Part shown: positions 17,154 to 27,634 of the stretch, piece after piece
Layout: the number at the start of each line of letters is the position of its first letter
How positions within the stretch are numbered: the first letter of the stretch is position 1
From: Nisaea denitrificans DSM 18348
GTDB taxonomy: Bacteria > Pseudomonadota > Alphaproteobacteria > Thalassobaculales > Thalassobaculaceae
Assembly: GCF_000426505.1 (NCBI RefSeq)
Contig: NZ_AUFM01000011.1
Span: forward strand, 806,001 to 870,000
DNA length: 64,000 nt
Direction: 5' to 3'
The notes under the pieces: model-generated
Told to the model about the DNA's origin: nothing
What the model saw: the letters and a program-made list of their open reading frames with translations, nothing else
Database searches by the model: none
Translations under genes and position numbers: made by a program

Positions 17154-18092
17154 CTACCGAACGCCGAGGAAATGCAGAAGCAGACCAATGGTGCCAAAAG
17201 ACAGGAAGGTGGAGATCAGCATCGATGTCGCGGCGGCGGGTGCGCCGGCATCGTAGCGGTCGGCGAACAGGTAGACATTCACCCCTACCGGCAGCGCGGC
17301 CATGATGACCGCGATGTCGCGCCAGAGCGGGTCCATGACAAAGACATGGGTCGCGATCACATAGGTAATGGCCGGGAAGGCGATCAGTTTCAGGACGCTG
17401 CCGGCAAGAGCCTCCCAGATGGCCCCGGAAATCCTGTATCTGGCGAGCGATGCTCCCATGGCGAAGACAGCGCAGGGTAGTGCCGCGCGGCCGAGGAACC
17501 CGGTGATGTCGACAACAGGCTGAGGCAATGGCAGCTCAAATATGTTCCAGACGAGGCCCAGCATCAGGCCAATCAGGATCGGGTTTTTCGACAGGCTTTT
17601 CACGATGGTCCAGGGAATGCCAATCATCGCACCCTTTTGCCCGCGGCCGCCTTCCACAAGGATCGTGACGACCGCGAACCACTGCCAGGAATGGAACGCG
17701 ATGATCAGGAAGACCGGCAGAGTTCCAGCATCGCCGAAAGTGGTCAAAATCAATGGGATGCCGAGCAGAACTGTATTTCCGAAGGCGCCAGTCATCCCTG
17801 CCAACGAAGCATGAGCGAAGTCGCGCCGGAACCACCACAATGACACCAGCATGCCCAGCACCCAGACCACATAGCCCGCGCCGAAAAAGGAGAACAGAAA
17901 CTCCCATTCGATCGGGTCAGGCAAGGTCTGGCGCGACATGGTGTGGAACAGCATTGGCGGGATGGCGAAATTGAAGACGAACTTGGACAGACCGTCGATT
18001 GCACTTTCCGGGAACAGCCGCAGACGAACCGCGAAATAAGCAATGAAGACTGTGCCGAAGACCGGCAGGATGATGTCGATCAGGATTTCCAT
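17154..18092 (-). CDS. AEC (auxin efflux carrier) family permease
   Basis: A 312-residue inner-membrane carrier with about ten hydrophobic segments (ILIDIILPVFGTVFIAYFAV at the start). NFAIPPMLFHTM and the C-terminal ALPVGVNVYLFADRYDAGAPAAATSM are the AEC signature segments. Substrates in bacteria include dicarboxylates and malonate, but none is predicted here. The ATG at 18092 starts with the first membrane helix; a longer frame begins at 18137. It is divergent from the MATE gene 76 bases away. A decayed copy of a similar C-terminus lies at 19.55-19.70 kb. Confidence 0.8.
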   Translation of the reverse strand: MEILIDIILPVFGTVFIAYFAVRLRLFPESAIDGLSKFVFNFAIPPMLFHTMSRQTLPDPIEWEFLFSFFGAGYVVWVLGMLVSLWWFRRDFAHASLAGMTGAFGNTVLLGIPLILTTFGDAGTLPVFLIIAFHSWQWFAVVTILVEGGRGQKGAMIGIPWTIVKSLSKNPILIGLMLGLVWNIFELPLPQPVVDITGFLGRAALPCAVFAMGASLARYRISGAIWEALAGSVLKLIAFPAITYVIATHVFVMDPLWRDIAVIMAALPVGVNVYLFADRYDAGAPAAATSMLISTFLSFGTIGLLLHFLGVR

Positions 18093-18168
18093 GGACGGTC
18101 CGGTTTGGAAAAGAAGCGCCGGTAAGGCAGCTCGCAACTCTATCCTCGATAACGGAAAAATCCTCTAG

Positions 18169-19530
18169 ATGACAGCCAAGACAGATAAGGCCGGTTCTCC
18201 TGCGCACCCGTTTCTGGAAGGGCCGATCGCGGGAAAGATCCTGCGGCTGGCCGCTCCGGGGTTACTCGGCAGCCTGTTGCAATCCGCCCTTTTCGTAGCG
18301 GACGGCTGGTTCGTCGGCGGGCTTGGCCCGCTGGCTCTTGCCGGTGTCGCATTGGTATTTCCTCTGTTTGTCCTCTCCGTGATGTTTTCCGCTGGGGCCA
18401 TGGGCGGAGCGGTTGTCGCTGCAACGGCGCGCGCGCTTGGTGCGAAGGAATATGACGCGGCGGGAGCGCTGGTCCGGACCGCGCTCATCCTTGCCGCCAT
18501 CGGCGGGATTTTCAGCGCTGTCATCGTATGGCTTTTCGGGCCGGCGCTTTTTCGCGTTCTCGGCGGTGAGGGGGCGATCCTGCAAACGGCGCTTGATTAT
18601 GCGGCGGTGCTGTTTCCCGGCATCGTGCTTGTCTGGCTGTTCAATATGCTGGCGAGCCTTATGCGCGGCAGCGGAGATATGCTGCGCCCATCTCTGGGCC
18701 TGGGTGTCATTGTGGTCGTACATTTTATCGCCGCCTCACTCCTTGTGACGGGGGCGGGCTCTGTTCCCGCATTCGGGATTAAAGGCGCGCCACTTTCGAT
18801 CCTGATCGGATACAGCGCCGGGTGCCTTTATCTCGCGATCTATCTGTTCCGCATCAAACGGCCGGTATGGGTGCGGCTTGGCGGGCCGATCCGTTGGCAG
18901 CAGGTTTTGATTGTTGGCCGCAGGGGGGCATTTGCCAGCGTGCAATCTGCGTTAACCATTGCAATGGCGATGGTGGTGACGGGTTATATGGCGCGGATCG
19001 GCCCTCAATCCCTTGCGGGATATGGCATAGGGGTGCGGCTCGAGCTGATCCTCATTCCGATCATTTTTGCTTTCGGTAGCGCCAGCATTGCCATGGCGGG
19101 TTTGAGCGTCGGCGCCGGCCTGCGCGGGCGCGCCATCCGGGTGAGCTGGATCGGGAGTGGGTTCGCCGCCTTGTTTGTCGGCCTGATAGGCACTGTTCTG
19201 GCCATGGCGCCGTGGTTGTGGAGCGGGCTTTTCACCGACAATGCGGAAATCGCGGCAACGACCGCTCTTTACCTGCGCATTGTTGGACCGGCATATGCAT
19301 TTTTCGGGTTGGGCCTGTGTCTCTATTTCGCGAGCCAGGCAATGAACTCACTGCTCTGGCCCGTCACCGGAGCGGGAATCCGGTTTGTCGTTCTACTCGG
19401 CGGCGGGAGTTTCTTTCTGGAGCCGTCGACGTTCAACGAAACAACGGTATTCCTTCTCGTGGCCGGAGCCATGGCGACCTACGGCCTGTTCAATGCCCTG
19501 ACATTGAAACTGGGCCCTTGGCGGCACTGA
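18169..19530 (+). CDS. MATE family efflux transporter
   Basis: A 453-residue membrane protein with twelve predicted hydrophobic segments in two similar halves, starting with GPIAGKILRLAAPGLLGSLLQSALFVADGWFVGGLG, which is characteristic of MATE exporters. These extrude organic cations or drugs in exchange for Na+ or H+. The ATG follows GGAAAAATCCTCTAG. It lies between an intact AEC gene and an AEC relic, so its insertion or a local rearrangement may have separated them. Confidence 0.85.
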   Translation: MTAKTDKAGSPAHPFLEGPIAGKILRLAAPGLLGSLLQSALFVADGWFVGGLGPLALAGVALVFPLFVLSVMFSAGAMGGAVVAATARALGAKEYDAAGALVRTALILAAIGGIFSAVIVWLFGPALFRVLGGEGAILQTALDYAAVLFPGIVLVWLFNMLASLMRGSGDMLRPSLGLGVIVVVHFIAASLLVTGAGSVPAFGIKGAPLSILIGYSAGCLYLAIYLFRIKRPVWVRLGGPIRWQQVLIVGRRGAFASVQSALTIAMAMVVTGYMARIGPQSLAGYGIGVRLELILIPIIFAFGSASIAMAGLSVGAGLRGRAIRVSWIGSGFAALFVGLIGTVLAMAPWLWSGLFTDNAEIAATTALYLRIVGPAYAFFGLGLCLYFASQAMNSLLWPVTGAGIRFVVLLGGGSFFLEPSTFNETTVFLLVAGAMATYGLFNALTLKLGPWRH

Positions 19531-19549
19531 TATTCCGATGGTGCGGCCC

Positions 19550-19700
19550 ATCTGACTTCTAGCAGGGTGAGAACGGTTGCGATCAGACCGAACGAAAGGG
19601 ATGCCGACAGCAGCATGGATGTTGCCGCTGCCGGTGCACGGGCCTCGCAGCGCCTCCAAGATAGGCATGGCTGAGGCCCCGGTCAGGAAGGCGGTGCCAG
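19550..19700 (-). pseudogene. Remnant of an AEC-family carrier C-terminus
   Basis: Read on the minus strand, this stretch encodes AFLTGASA in one frame and then, after a frameshift, EARAPAAATSMLLSASLSFG. These align with ALPVGVNVYLFADR and DAGAPAAATSMLISTFLSFG of the intact AEC permease about 2 kb away. Nothing upstream continues the protein, there is no start, and no stop follows at the expected place. It is a decayed 3' fragment, perhaps from a duplicated carrier. Confidence 0.6.
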
Positions 19701-19794
19701 ATCAACAATTCTCACTCGATCGGACTGGGCAAGGGCTGGAAGCCCCAGGACTCTCAGCCTATAGTCGTCAAAAAAATATGGACGGGAGGACTAA

Positions 19795-20601
19795 ATGGCG
19801 AATCTGGAAATTAGCGTCGGCAACAGTCTCTATTATGAGTATCAGGCGCCGGGTGCGAAGGGACAGACGTTCGTCTTTGTGAATGCGCTGACCGGTAACA
19901 CCGGGATGTGGGAAGTCGACGCCATCGGCCCGGCTCTTCGGGCCGCCGGATACGGCACGCTCGTCTATAATTTCCGTGGTCAGGTGGATAGCACTTTTAC
20001 CCCGGATGCGGATCTCGGACCGCTTACCATCGTCGATGATTTGAAGCGGATCGTCGATCATGTGGCTCCGCCGAGTCCGATTCTGGCAGGTCTGTCCATC
20101 GGCGGACTTTTTGCCGCCCAGGCCTATCTGAAAGGTGCCGCTGCCGAAGGGTTGGTGCTGATCAACACCTTGCGCAAGCCAAGCCTCCGACTGGAATGGA
20201 TCAACAGCGCCATGGTCCGCATGGCGGGGACCGGCGGCGGGCAGCTCATCATGGAGGCCAATCTGCCGATGCTGGTCAATCCGGAACAGCTGGCGAAGAT
20301 GCGGCCAACCCTGTTGCAGGGTGATTACCAGGGCATGAAAGACGGCGAGGGTCTTTACGAGCTGATGAAGGGATCGGTCAGCACGGAATGGGATTTCCCA
20401 TACGAGAAGCTGGACGTTCCTGTGTTGCTGATGACGGGGGAACATGACCGGGTGTTCCGTATAGAGGCAGACATTGCGGAGCTTGAAGCACGGATCCCGA
20501 AGAAGTCTCATGTCGTGTTCGGTGACGCAGGACATCTGATTCCGGCGGAGCGGCCGGAGAAATTTTCGTCTGAAATCATGACGTTCGCCGCCTCTCTTTA
20601 A
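19795..20601 (+). CDS. Alpha/beta hydrolase
   Basis: A 268-residue hydrolase with the nucleophile elbow GLSIGG at about residue 98-103 (catalytic Ser), TGEHDRVFR carrying the acid and GDAGHLIPAERPEKF carrying the catalytic His. NALTGNTGMW takes the place of the usual HG oxyanion segment. The start follows GGGAGGA by five bases. It could be an esterase, lipase or haloperoxidase-like enzyme; no substrate is implied by its neighbours. It converges on the SulP gene, with a strong hairpin between them. Confidence 0.8.
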   Translation: MANLEISVGNSLYYEYQAPGAKGQTFVFVNALTGNTGMWEVDAIGPALRAAGYGTLVYNFRGQVDSTFTPDADLGPLTIVDDLKRIVDHVAPPSPILAGLSIGGLFAAQAYLKGAAAEGLVLINTLRKPSLRLEWINSAMVRMAGTGGGQLIMEANLPMLVNPEQLAKMRPTLLQGDYQGMKDGEGLYELMKGSVSTEWDFPYEKLDVPVLLMTGEHDRVFRIEADIAELEARIPKKSHVVFGDAGHLIPAERPEKFSSEIMTFAASL

Positions 20602-20617
20602 GTCGCTTGGACCGCAT

Positions 20618-20640
20618 GGAGCGTCGCCTAGCGACGCTCC
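20618..20640. terminator. Hairpin with the SulP stop codon in its loop
   Basis: GGAGCGTCGC (20618-20627) and GCGACGCTCC (20631-20640) form a perfect 10-bp stem around the three bases CTA, which read as the TAG stop of the SulP gene on the minus strand. It sits between two convergent genes and has no clear U-run on either side, so it is more a 3'-end hairpin than a textbook terminator. Confidence 0.5.
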
Positions 20641-22346
20641 TCCGTTCTGGCTTCGCGTATGGCGCTTTCAATGCTGTCTGAGTAACGCACCAGGGGTGGC
20701 CGAAGGCCGTGCGCGATGAGGTCGCGGCGGGAGTCCGGGATCGCTCCTGTGAGATAAACGGAAACACCCCGCCGTTCGGCTTTCTGTGCGAGCACTTCAA
20801 TCGTATTGGCTGCGGTTGAGTCGACGAAGGGCACGGCGCTGAAATCGATGATCAACGCCCGGTGGGTGTCGGCTATCTGGTCGAGTACCGATCCGATGGA
20901 AGCGGCGGCGCCAAAAAAGAACACCCCCGAAATACGATAGATGACGATCTCGGGATCGTTCTCCGCATCCTCCTCATAGGGTGCGCGGGGACGGTCGGAA
21001 CTGTCCGCCTCATCCTCCATCACGAAGGGGCGATGGGTCTCGATCGCCGTGGTCTTCGACATCCGGTGAATGAACAGGACCGATCCCAGGGCAAAGCCGA
21101 CAATGATGGCTTCTGTAAGGTCCCGGAAGATGGTCAGCAGGAACGTCGTCAGCAGGACGGCCGCATCCCCGCGTGAGGCCCGGAGCAGGGTGATAAAGGC
21201 ATGCTTTTCGACCATGTTCCAGGCCACCAGCGCCAGCACCCCTGCGAGGCTGGCGAGTGGAATGAAACCGGCGAGCGGGGCAGCGATCAGAATGAAGGCC
21301 AACAGGAACAGCGCGTGCAGCATGCCCGCTATCGGGCCATGTGCGCCCGCCCGGACATTTGTCGCCGTCCGGGCGATGGTGCCGGTGACGCAGATCCCGG
21401 AAAACAGGCCCGACACGACATTGGCCACGCCTTGTGCCACCAGCTCGCAGTTGGAACGGTGTCGCCGTCCCGTCATGCCGTCCGCCACGACTGCGGAGAG
21501 CAGGGATTCAATGGAACCGAGCAAGGCAAAGGCAAGCGCGTTCGGCAGGACGGCCACGATCTTTGCAGTGTCCAGGGATGGCAGGGATGGCAGGGGCAGG
21601 CTGCTGGGCACGCCGCCGAACCTGGAAGCGATGGTGGCGACAGGAAGATCGAGCAGGGTGGTTGCGACTGCGGCACCAGCGACGGCGATTAGCATGCCGG
21701 GCCAATGCGGGCGGAAATGCTTGAGCCCGGTGATAACGGCGATGGTCGCGGCTGCCATCACTATGGTGACAGGCTCTGCGGTCGGCAGACCGACCCAGAG
21801 CGCGGGCAATTTTTCCAGCAGTGGTCCCGGCTCCGGCCCGGACAGGGTCAGGCCGAGCAGTTCCTTGATCTGACTGGCGAAAATGATGGCGGCAATACCG
21901 GCGGTGAAACCGACCGTCACCGGATAGGGGATGAACTTGATGTAGGTGCCGAGTTGCAGCAGGCCGATGGCCGCGAGTATCAGGCCGGAGAGCATGGTGG
22001 CGAGGATCAGCCCGTCCATGCCATGCGCCTGCGCTGTGGCAGCCACCAAGACAATAAACGCGCCTGCCGGCCCGCCGATCTGGAACCGGCTACCGCCGAG
22101 CATGGAGACCAGGAAGCCGCCAAATATCGCGGTGTAGAGGCCCTGTGCCGGGGTTGCCCCCGAGGCAATGGCTATGGCCATGGAAAGTGGCAGGGCAACA
22201 ATGGCGACGGTCAGGCCGGCGACAGCATCGGCCCGCAAATTCGCAAGCCCATAACCCTCGCGCAGGACTGTCACCAGCTTCGGGGTAAATGCTTCCAGAA
22301 AGCTCGGCCCTTTGAAGGCCGGCGAAGGAGTGACATTGCTGCTCAT
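20628..22346 (-). CDS. SulP family anion transporter
   Basis: A 572-residue inner-membrane protein: about twelve membrane segments up to residue ~430, with ADAVAGLTVAIVALPLSMAIAIASGATPAQGLYTAI near the start as in SulP permeases, followed by a cytoplasmic STAS domain (ALIIDFSAVPFVDSTAANTIE). Members take up sulfate, bicarbonate or dicarboxylates. A short acidic linker lies between helices and STAS. No carbonic anhydrase is adjacent, though one lies at 37.8 kb. The start has only a weak ribosome site. Confidence 0.87.
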   Translation of the reverse strand: MSSNVTPSPAFKGPSFLEAFTPKLVTVLREGYGLANLRADAVAGLTVAIVALPLSMAIAIASGATPAQGLYTAIFGGFLVSMLGGSRFQIGGPAGAFIVLVAATAQAHGMDGLILATMLSGLILAAIGLLQLGTYIKFIPYPVTVGFTAGIAAIIFASQIKELLGLTLSGPEPGPLLEKLPALWVGLPTAEPVTIVMAAATIAVITGLKHFRPHWPGMLIAVAGAAVATTLLDLPVATIASRFGGVPSSLPLPSLPSLDTAKIVAVLPNALAFALLGSIESLLSAVVADGMTGRRHRSNCELVAQGVANVVSGLFSGICVTGTIARTATNVRAGAHGPIAGMLHALFLLAFILIAAPLAGFIPLASLAGVLALVAWNMVEKHAFITLLRASRGDAAVLLTTFLLTIFRDLTEAIIVGFALGSVLFIHRMSKTTAIETHRPFVMEDEADSSDRPRAPYEEDAENDPEIVIYRISGVFFFGAAASIGSVLDQIADTHRALIIDFSAVPFVDSTAANTIEVLAQKAERRGVSVYLTGAIPDSRRDLIAHGLRPPLVRYSDSIESAIREARTEERR

Positions 22347-22416
22347 GCGATGAGTCCAGTCTATGCCGGGCGGCGACGACTGATCATTTCAGTTCTATGC
22401 GATAAGGTATGAAAGC

Positions 22417-22446
22417 AAAAAAGGCCGGGACTGTCCCGGCCTTTTC
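22417..22446 (-). terminator. Rho-independent terminator after glnK
   Basis: AAAAGGCCGGGA and TCCCGGCCTTTT pair over 12 bp around the loop CTG, with further A on one side and T on the other, so it can work on both strands. It lies about 20 bases beyond the glnK stop and ends the amtB-glnK transcript. Confidence 0.85.
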
Positions 22447-22467
22447 CGTGTGTGATAGCGCCGCAGC

Positions 22468-24128
<1,661 letters not shown>

Positions 24129-24164
24129 GAAAAGTGTTTCCCCCTGAAAGTCGGTTATCGATGC

Positions 24165-24238
24165 GGGTACCCCCGTACCCCTCAGGCCGGAAGACTAATG
24201 GCCGTTGCCTGTTCTGCAAGCAGAAATAGACTCTGCTT
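24165..24238. promoter_or_regulatory. Two inverted repeats upstream of amtB
   Basis: GGGTAC-CCCC-GTACCC (24165-24180) and AAGCAGA-N7-TCTGCTT (24218-24238) are perfect inverted repeats between the divergent amtB and HAD genes. A nested TTCTGC-TT-GCAGAA occurs on the minus strand. They could be operators or leader hairpins for amtB. I did not find a TGGCAC-N5-TTGC sigma-54 site at the expected spacing. Confidence 0.3.
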
Positions 24239-24341
24239 AATTTTTGACCAAAAAAAGAATGTCGGGTTTTCAGGCTCTGCACGCAAAATTGTCTCGATAC
24301 ATTTGATGACGGGACATGTTCCCAGCTGCTATACCGGTGGC

Positions 24342-25025
24342 ATGAAATGCGAACTCGTTATCTTTGATTGCGACGGTGTGCTGGTTGCCAGCGAAGCCAT
24401 TGCAAACCGGATCATAGCCGCCGCCATGACCGAAGCCGGTGTCGAGATCATGGCTGAGGACGCGCTGAAGCGTTTTCTCGGCGGCAAGCTCACCTTCATC
24501 CAGAAGGACGTCGAAGCGATGCTTGGCCGGGAGCTGGGCGAAGACTGGGTGCCAAACATCTATGCCAAGCAGTTCAAGCTCTATCGTAAGGAGCTGCGGG
24601 CCATTCCCGGGATAGACAGCGCACTGTCCGTAATTTCGGACTCCGGCACGAAGATTTGTGTCGGTAGCAATGGGCCGGTTGAAAAGATGGATGTCACGCT
24701 TGGTGTGACGAACCTGAAGCGACATTTCGAAGGTCGTATCTTCTCTGCCGACATGGTCGGCATTCCGAAGCCGGAGCCGGATCTCTATCTCTATTGCGCG
24801 GAGCGCATGGGGGTGGCGCCGGAGAACTGTGTCGTGGTCGAAGACAGTCCGACGGGCGCCCGCGCCGGAATTTCAGCCGGCATGCGGGTCTTTGGATATT
24901 ATGCCGATCACGGCCCGGAAGGACTCGCTGCCGTCGGTGTGCATGAGCTCTTCGATGATATGGCAAAGCTGCCCGAGCTGCTCGGGATCGCGACCCCGGA
25001 TATTCCCTCGCGCGAAGTAGGCTGA
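24342..25025 (+). CDS. HAD superfamily phosphatase (beta-PGM-like)
   Basis: A 227-residue HAD hydrolase. FDCDGVLVASE near residues 8-18 contains the nucleophile Asp, VGSNGPVEKM the motif II region, and KPEPDLYLYCAERMGVAPENCVVVEDSPTGARAG motifs III and IV. The cap helix pattern matches the phosphoglucomutase/phosphoglycolate-phosphatase-like subgroup. The frame is open far upstream, across amtB on the opposite strand; the ATG at 24342 places the catalytic motif at the normal position. Substrate unknown. It converges on the DDAH-like gene with stop codons 12 bases apart inside a small hairpin. Confidence 0.85.
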   Translation: MKCELVIFDCDGVLVASEAIANRIIAAAMTEAGVEIMAEDALKRFLGGKLTFIQKDVEAMLGRELGEDWVPNIYAKQFKLYRKELRAIPGIDSALSVISDSGTKICVGSNGPVEKMDVTLGVTNLKRHFEGRIFSADMVGIPKPEPDLYLYCAERMGVAPENCVVVEDSPTGARAGISAGMRVFGYYADHGPEGLAAVGVHELFDDMAKLPELLGIATPDIPSREVG

Positions 25026-25037
25026 CCGGGAGGTCGA

Positions 25038-25901
25038 TCAGCCCCGTTCTAGCGGACGGGTCAGGCAGGTCGGCCCACCGCAACCCTTGGCGGATATCTC
25101 CGAGCCATCATAGAGATGCATGTCCGCGCCGGCTTTTTCCAGACGCTGCCGGGTCACCGGATTGCCTTCCAGCATCACAGCAACCCGTGGGGCGACCGCG
25201 AGCACGTTGCAGGCCATGCTGTCATATTCCTCGTCCGGCACCTCGACCAGCTCGATACCGCGCTCTTGCAGCCAGTTTCGGAAGAAGACCGGCATTATTC
25301 GGGAGTAGACCAACGCCAGGTCCGGCGCGATCGGGCTGATGAAGGACATCAGGTGCAACACATCGCCGGGGCCGTTCCAATGCGGCAGCGGGACGGTGAT
25401 GACTTCCGAGACGGCATCTCCGAGAAATTCCGTTAGCTGCCGGACACCTTCCGCATTGGTCCTGTAACCGTCGGCCACACACAGGACGTTGCCATCCAGC
25501 CATATCAGATCGCCGCCCTCGATCTTCCCGGTGCCGTCAATCTGTCCAAGGACAGGCACTCCAGCCTGCTTGAGCCCCGGCGCCATCGCCGCAGGTTCCG
25601 GACGACGCGCCTCCTTGCCCATCCGGCAGAGGACAAGTCCGTTGTCGGAGGTGATGGCATTGTCGCGCACATAGATGGAATCGATACCGACCGTTTCGTC
25701 AGCTCCAAGCCATTCAACGGAACAACCAAGCCCGATCAGAATGTCGGCCAGAGTGTCCGACTGGGCACAAGCCTTCGAGAAATCCGGCTCCTCCAGATAG
25801 TTCAGGCTGCGCCATTCAGAGGCCAGTTTTTCTTGGGAAACAAAGGCATCCTTCGCATGCTTCATCAACACCCGGCGGATCTTGCTGGTTTCATTCTGCA
25901 T
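25038..25901 (-). CDS. DDAH/arginine-deiminase superfamily hydrolase
   Basis: A 287-residue pentein-fold protein. The motif KIEGGDLIWLDGN holds the Glu/Asp pair that binds the guanidino group, HLMSFISPIAPDLALVYSR the His region, and the C-terminal GCGGPTCLTRPL the catalytic Cys. It most resembles dimethylarginine dimethylaminohydrolase and related amidinohydrolases, which split substituted arginines to citrulline and amines; other guanidino substrates are equally possible. The ATG at 25901 is used rather than a 12-codon longer option. It is monocistronic, and it may supply ammonium locally, but this is only a guess. Confidence 0.78.
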   Translation of the reverse strand: MQNETSKIRRVLMKHAKDAFVSQEKLASEWRSLNYLEEPDFSKACAQSDTLADILIGLGCSVEWLGADETVGIDSIYVRDNAITSDNGLVLCRMGKEARRPEPAAMAPGLKQAGVPVLGQIDGTGKIEGGDLIWLDGNVLCVADGYRTNAEGVRQLTEFLGDAVSEVITVPLPHWNGPGDVLHLMSFISPIAPDLALVYSRIMPVFFRNWLQERGIELVEVPDEEYDSMACNVLAVAPRVAVMLEGNPVTRQRLEKAGADMHLYDGSEISAKGCGGPTCLTRPLERG

Positions 25902-26024
25902 GCGTTTGCGTCCTTTTAAATCGCATCTCGAGTGCACCCGGGAAGAGGTGTTCTTTGCGGAGGTTGATATCCGGCCGGCAGATGATCTCTACTTAATCAA
26001 AAGATACTAGGGGAGGTTCAACAA

Positions 26025-26405
26025 TTGCCGATCGAAGTCCATGAGCATGACGACATTGTCGAGTTTGTGGGCACTGGTGATCTGTCTGCCGACGAAATAA
26101 TTTCGGTATCCTCGACATACCATGCAAACAGCCCGAGAAAACTCGCGCTCTGGAATTTCCTTGGAGCGCGCGTTTCATCCTTCAGAGCCGCTAACTTTCA
26201 GAGAGTTGCCATGAAAGGCTCGGATCTTGCCAATTTACGCGGTCCAGGGGCCCGGAACGCGATTGTCGTCAGCATTCCGTCCGAGCGTCAGCTATTGCAG
26301 GCCTATAGCAACATGGCGAGTGCCGTTTCTCCTGTAGAGCACGAGATATTCTGCGGTCGCGAAGAGGCAATCGCCTGGCTCAAAAGCAGTAACAGTGGCA
26401 TCTGA
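26025..26405 (+). CDS. Small STAS/SpoIIAA-like protein
   Basis: A 126-residue protein of unknown function. It begins with TTG, preceded by GGGGAGG eight bases upstream. Alternating hydrophobic strands (DIVEFVGTGDLSADEIISV, KLALWNFLGARVS) and a closing REEAIAWL helix resemble the SpoIIAA/STAS-like fold seen in many small alphaproteobacterial proteins. No catalytic motif is seen. It sits alone between the DDAH-like gene (divergent) and the OYE gene (convergent). Confidence 0.55.
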   Translation: MPIEVHEHDDIVEFVGTGDLSADEIISVSSTYHANSPRKLALWNFLGARVSSFRAANFQRVAMKGSDLANLRGPGARNAIVVSIPSERQLLQAYSNMASAVSPVEHEIFCGREEAIAWLKSSNSGI

Positions 26406-26432
26406 CTGATTGGCCGCAAGATGGCTGGCCAG

Positions 26433-27527
26433 TTACTTCAATGCGGCGCCAGGCCAGAGATTCGGCGCGCAGCGGGCATATTGCTCCGGGTAGGCAATGC
26501 TCTCACCCAACTCCTGCGCCGCGTGCCAGGCCCAGCGCGGGTCGTCCATAACGCCGCGGGCCAATGCGACCATGTCAGCTTCGCCTTTGGCTATAATGTT
26601 TTCCGCCTGCTGCGCTCCGACGATCATGCCAACGGCCATGGTCGGGATATCGGCTTCTTTTTTGATCTTTTCGGCAAGGAAAACCTGGTACCCGGCCTTG
26701 ACTTCGATTTTCTGGCGCGGGTCGAGACCACCGGTTGTGACGTCAATAAAATCACATCCGAGGGCTTTCAGCTCCTTCGCATAAGCCACTGCCTCATCAG
26801 GTGTGAAGCCACCATCGACCCAGTCTGTCGCTGAGAACCGGACAGCGTAGGGCTTTCCTGCTGGCCAGACGGCACGGCATGCCTCGAAGACCTCAAGCGG
26901 GAAGCGCAGACGGTTCTCGAGACTGCCGCCATAGCCGTCCGTCCGCTGGTTGCTCAGCGGCGAGACGAACTGATGCAACAGATAACCGTGCCCGCCATGC
27001 AGCTCGGCGAGGTCGAAACCGGCCCGGTCAGCCCGAATAGTGCTCTCGACGAATTCCGCTTTGACCTTGGCCAGTCCGGCATCATCAAGTCCGAGCGGTG
27101 CCGGCCAATCCGCATAGCCAATAGGCGAGGGGCCGACGGTCTGCCAGCGGCCTTCGCCCTCGGCAACGGGCTTGCCGCCCTTGCCCGGAGGATTGGTCGA
27201 GCCCTTGCGGCCCGAATGGCCGATCTGGATGCCGAGCTTTGCCGTTCCGTACTTTTTGCAAAAGTCGACGAACCGCTTGATCGTCGCTTCATTTTCGTCC
27301 GAATAGAGGCCAAGGCATTTGGGTGAGATCCGGCCTTCGGCGGAAACGTGTGTCGCCTCGGTAATCAGCAACCCGCCTGCGCCCATGGCGAGGTTTCCAT
27401 AATGCATCAGGTGCCAGTCGTTCGCGGACCCGTTCTCGGACGCGTATTGGCACATAGCCGAAACGGCGATGCGGTTATCCAAGGTCAGGTCACGAAAACT
27501 GATCGGGGAAAAGAGATGACTGCTCAT
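26433..27527 (-). CDS. Old-yellow-enzyme NADH:flavin oxidoreductase (YqjM-like)
   Basis: A 364-residue FMN ene-reductase. RIAVSAMCQYASENG contains the Cys that tunes FMN in class III OYEs, ELHGGHGYLLHQFVSPLSNQRTDGYGGSLENR is the family signature and includes the substrate-binding His pair, and VGMIVGAQQAENIIAKGEADMVALARGVMDDP is the phosphate-binding end. It reduces activated C=C bonds using NAD(P)H. An AGGA ribosome site precedes the start. It is divergent from the thioesterase/epimerase pair, with an inverted repeat between them. Confidence 0.88.
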   Translation of the reverse strand: MSSHLFSPISFRDLTLDNRIAVSAMCQYASENGSANDWHLMHYGNLAMGAGGLLITEATHVSAEGRISPKCLGLYSDENEATIKRFVDFCKKYGTAKLGIQIGHSGRKGSTNPPGKGGKPVAEGEGRWQTVGPSPIGYADWPAPLGLDDAGLAKVKAEFVESTIRADRAGFDLAELHGGHGYLLHQFVSPLSNQRTDGYGGSLENRLRFPLEVFEACRAVWPAGKPYAVRFSATDWVDGGFTPDEAVAYAKELKALGCDFIDVTTGGLDPRQKIEVKAGYQVFLAEKIKKEADIPTMAVGMIVGAQQAENIIAKGEADMVALARGVMDDPRWAWHAAQELGESIAYPEQYARCAPNLWPGAALK

Positions 27528-27582
27528 GGGGCTCTATCCTAGTTTTTATCCGCACATACTGGCCGCACATGCTGGCGCGTAA

Positions 27583-27613
27583 AATACCGTATGAACACAA
27601 CAATATCGGTATT
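27583..27613. promoter_or_regulatory. Inverted repeat AATACCG/CGGTATT between OYE and thioesterase
   Basis: AATACCG (27583-27589) and CGGTATT (27607-27613) are perfect inverted repeats separated by 17 bases in the divergent promoter region. This is a possible operator for a repressor acting on both directions. A related CGGTA/TACCG repeat occurs at 29009-29024 ahead of rplM. Confidence 0.35.
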
Positions 27614-27634
27614 ATGCCCATGGGGGAGGACTGA

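Noticed and set aside
15706-17256. 516-codon plus-strand frame opposite the multicopper oxidase
   Set aside because: The minus strand has a Tat signal and all four copper motifs; the antisense frame is not protein-like.
24129-24341. A sigma-54 promoter for amtB
   Set aside because: GG and GC dinucleotides can be found, but not at the ten-base spacing with a TGGCAC-like context, so it was not annotated.
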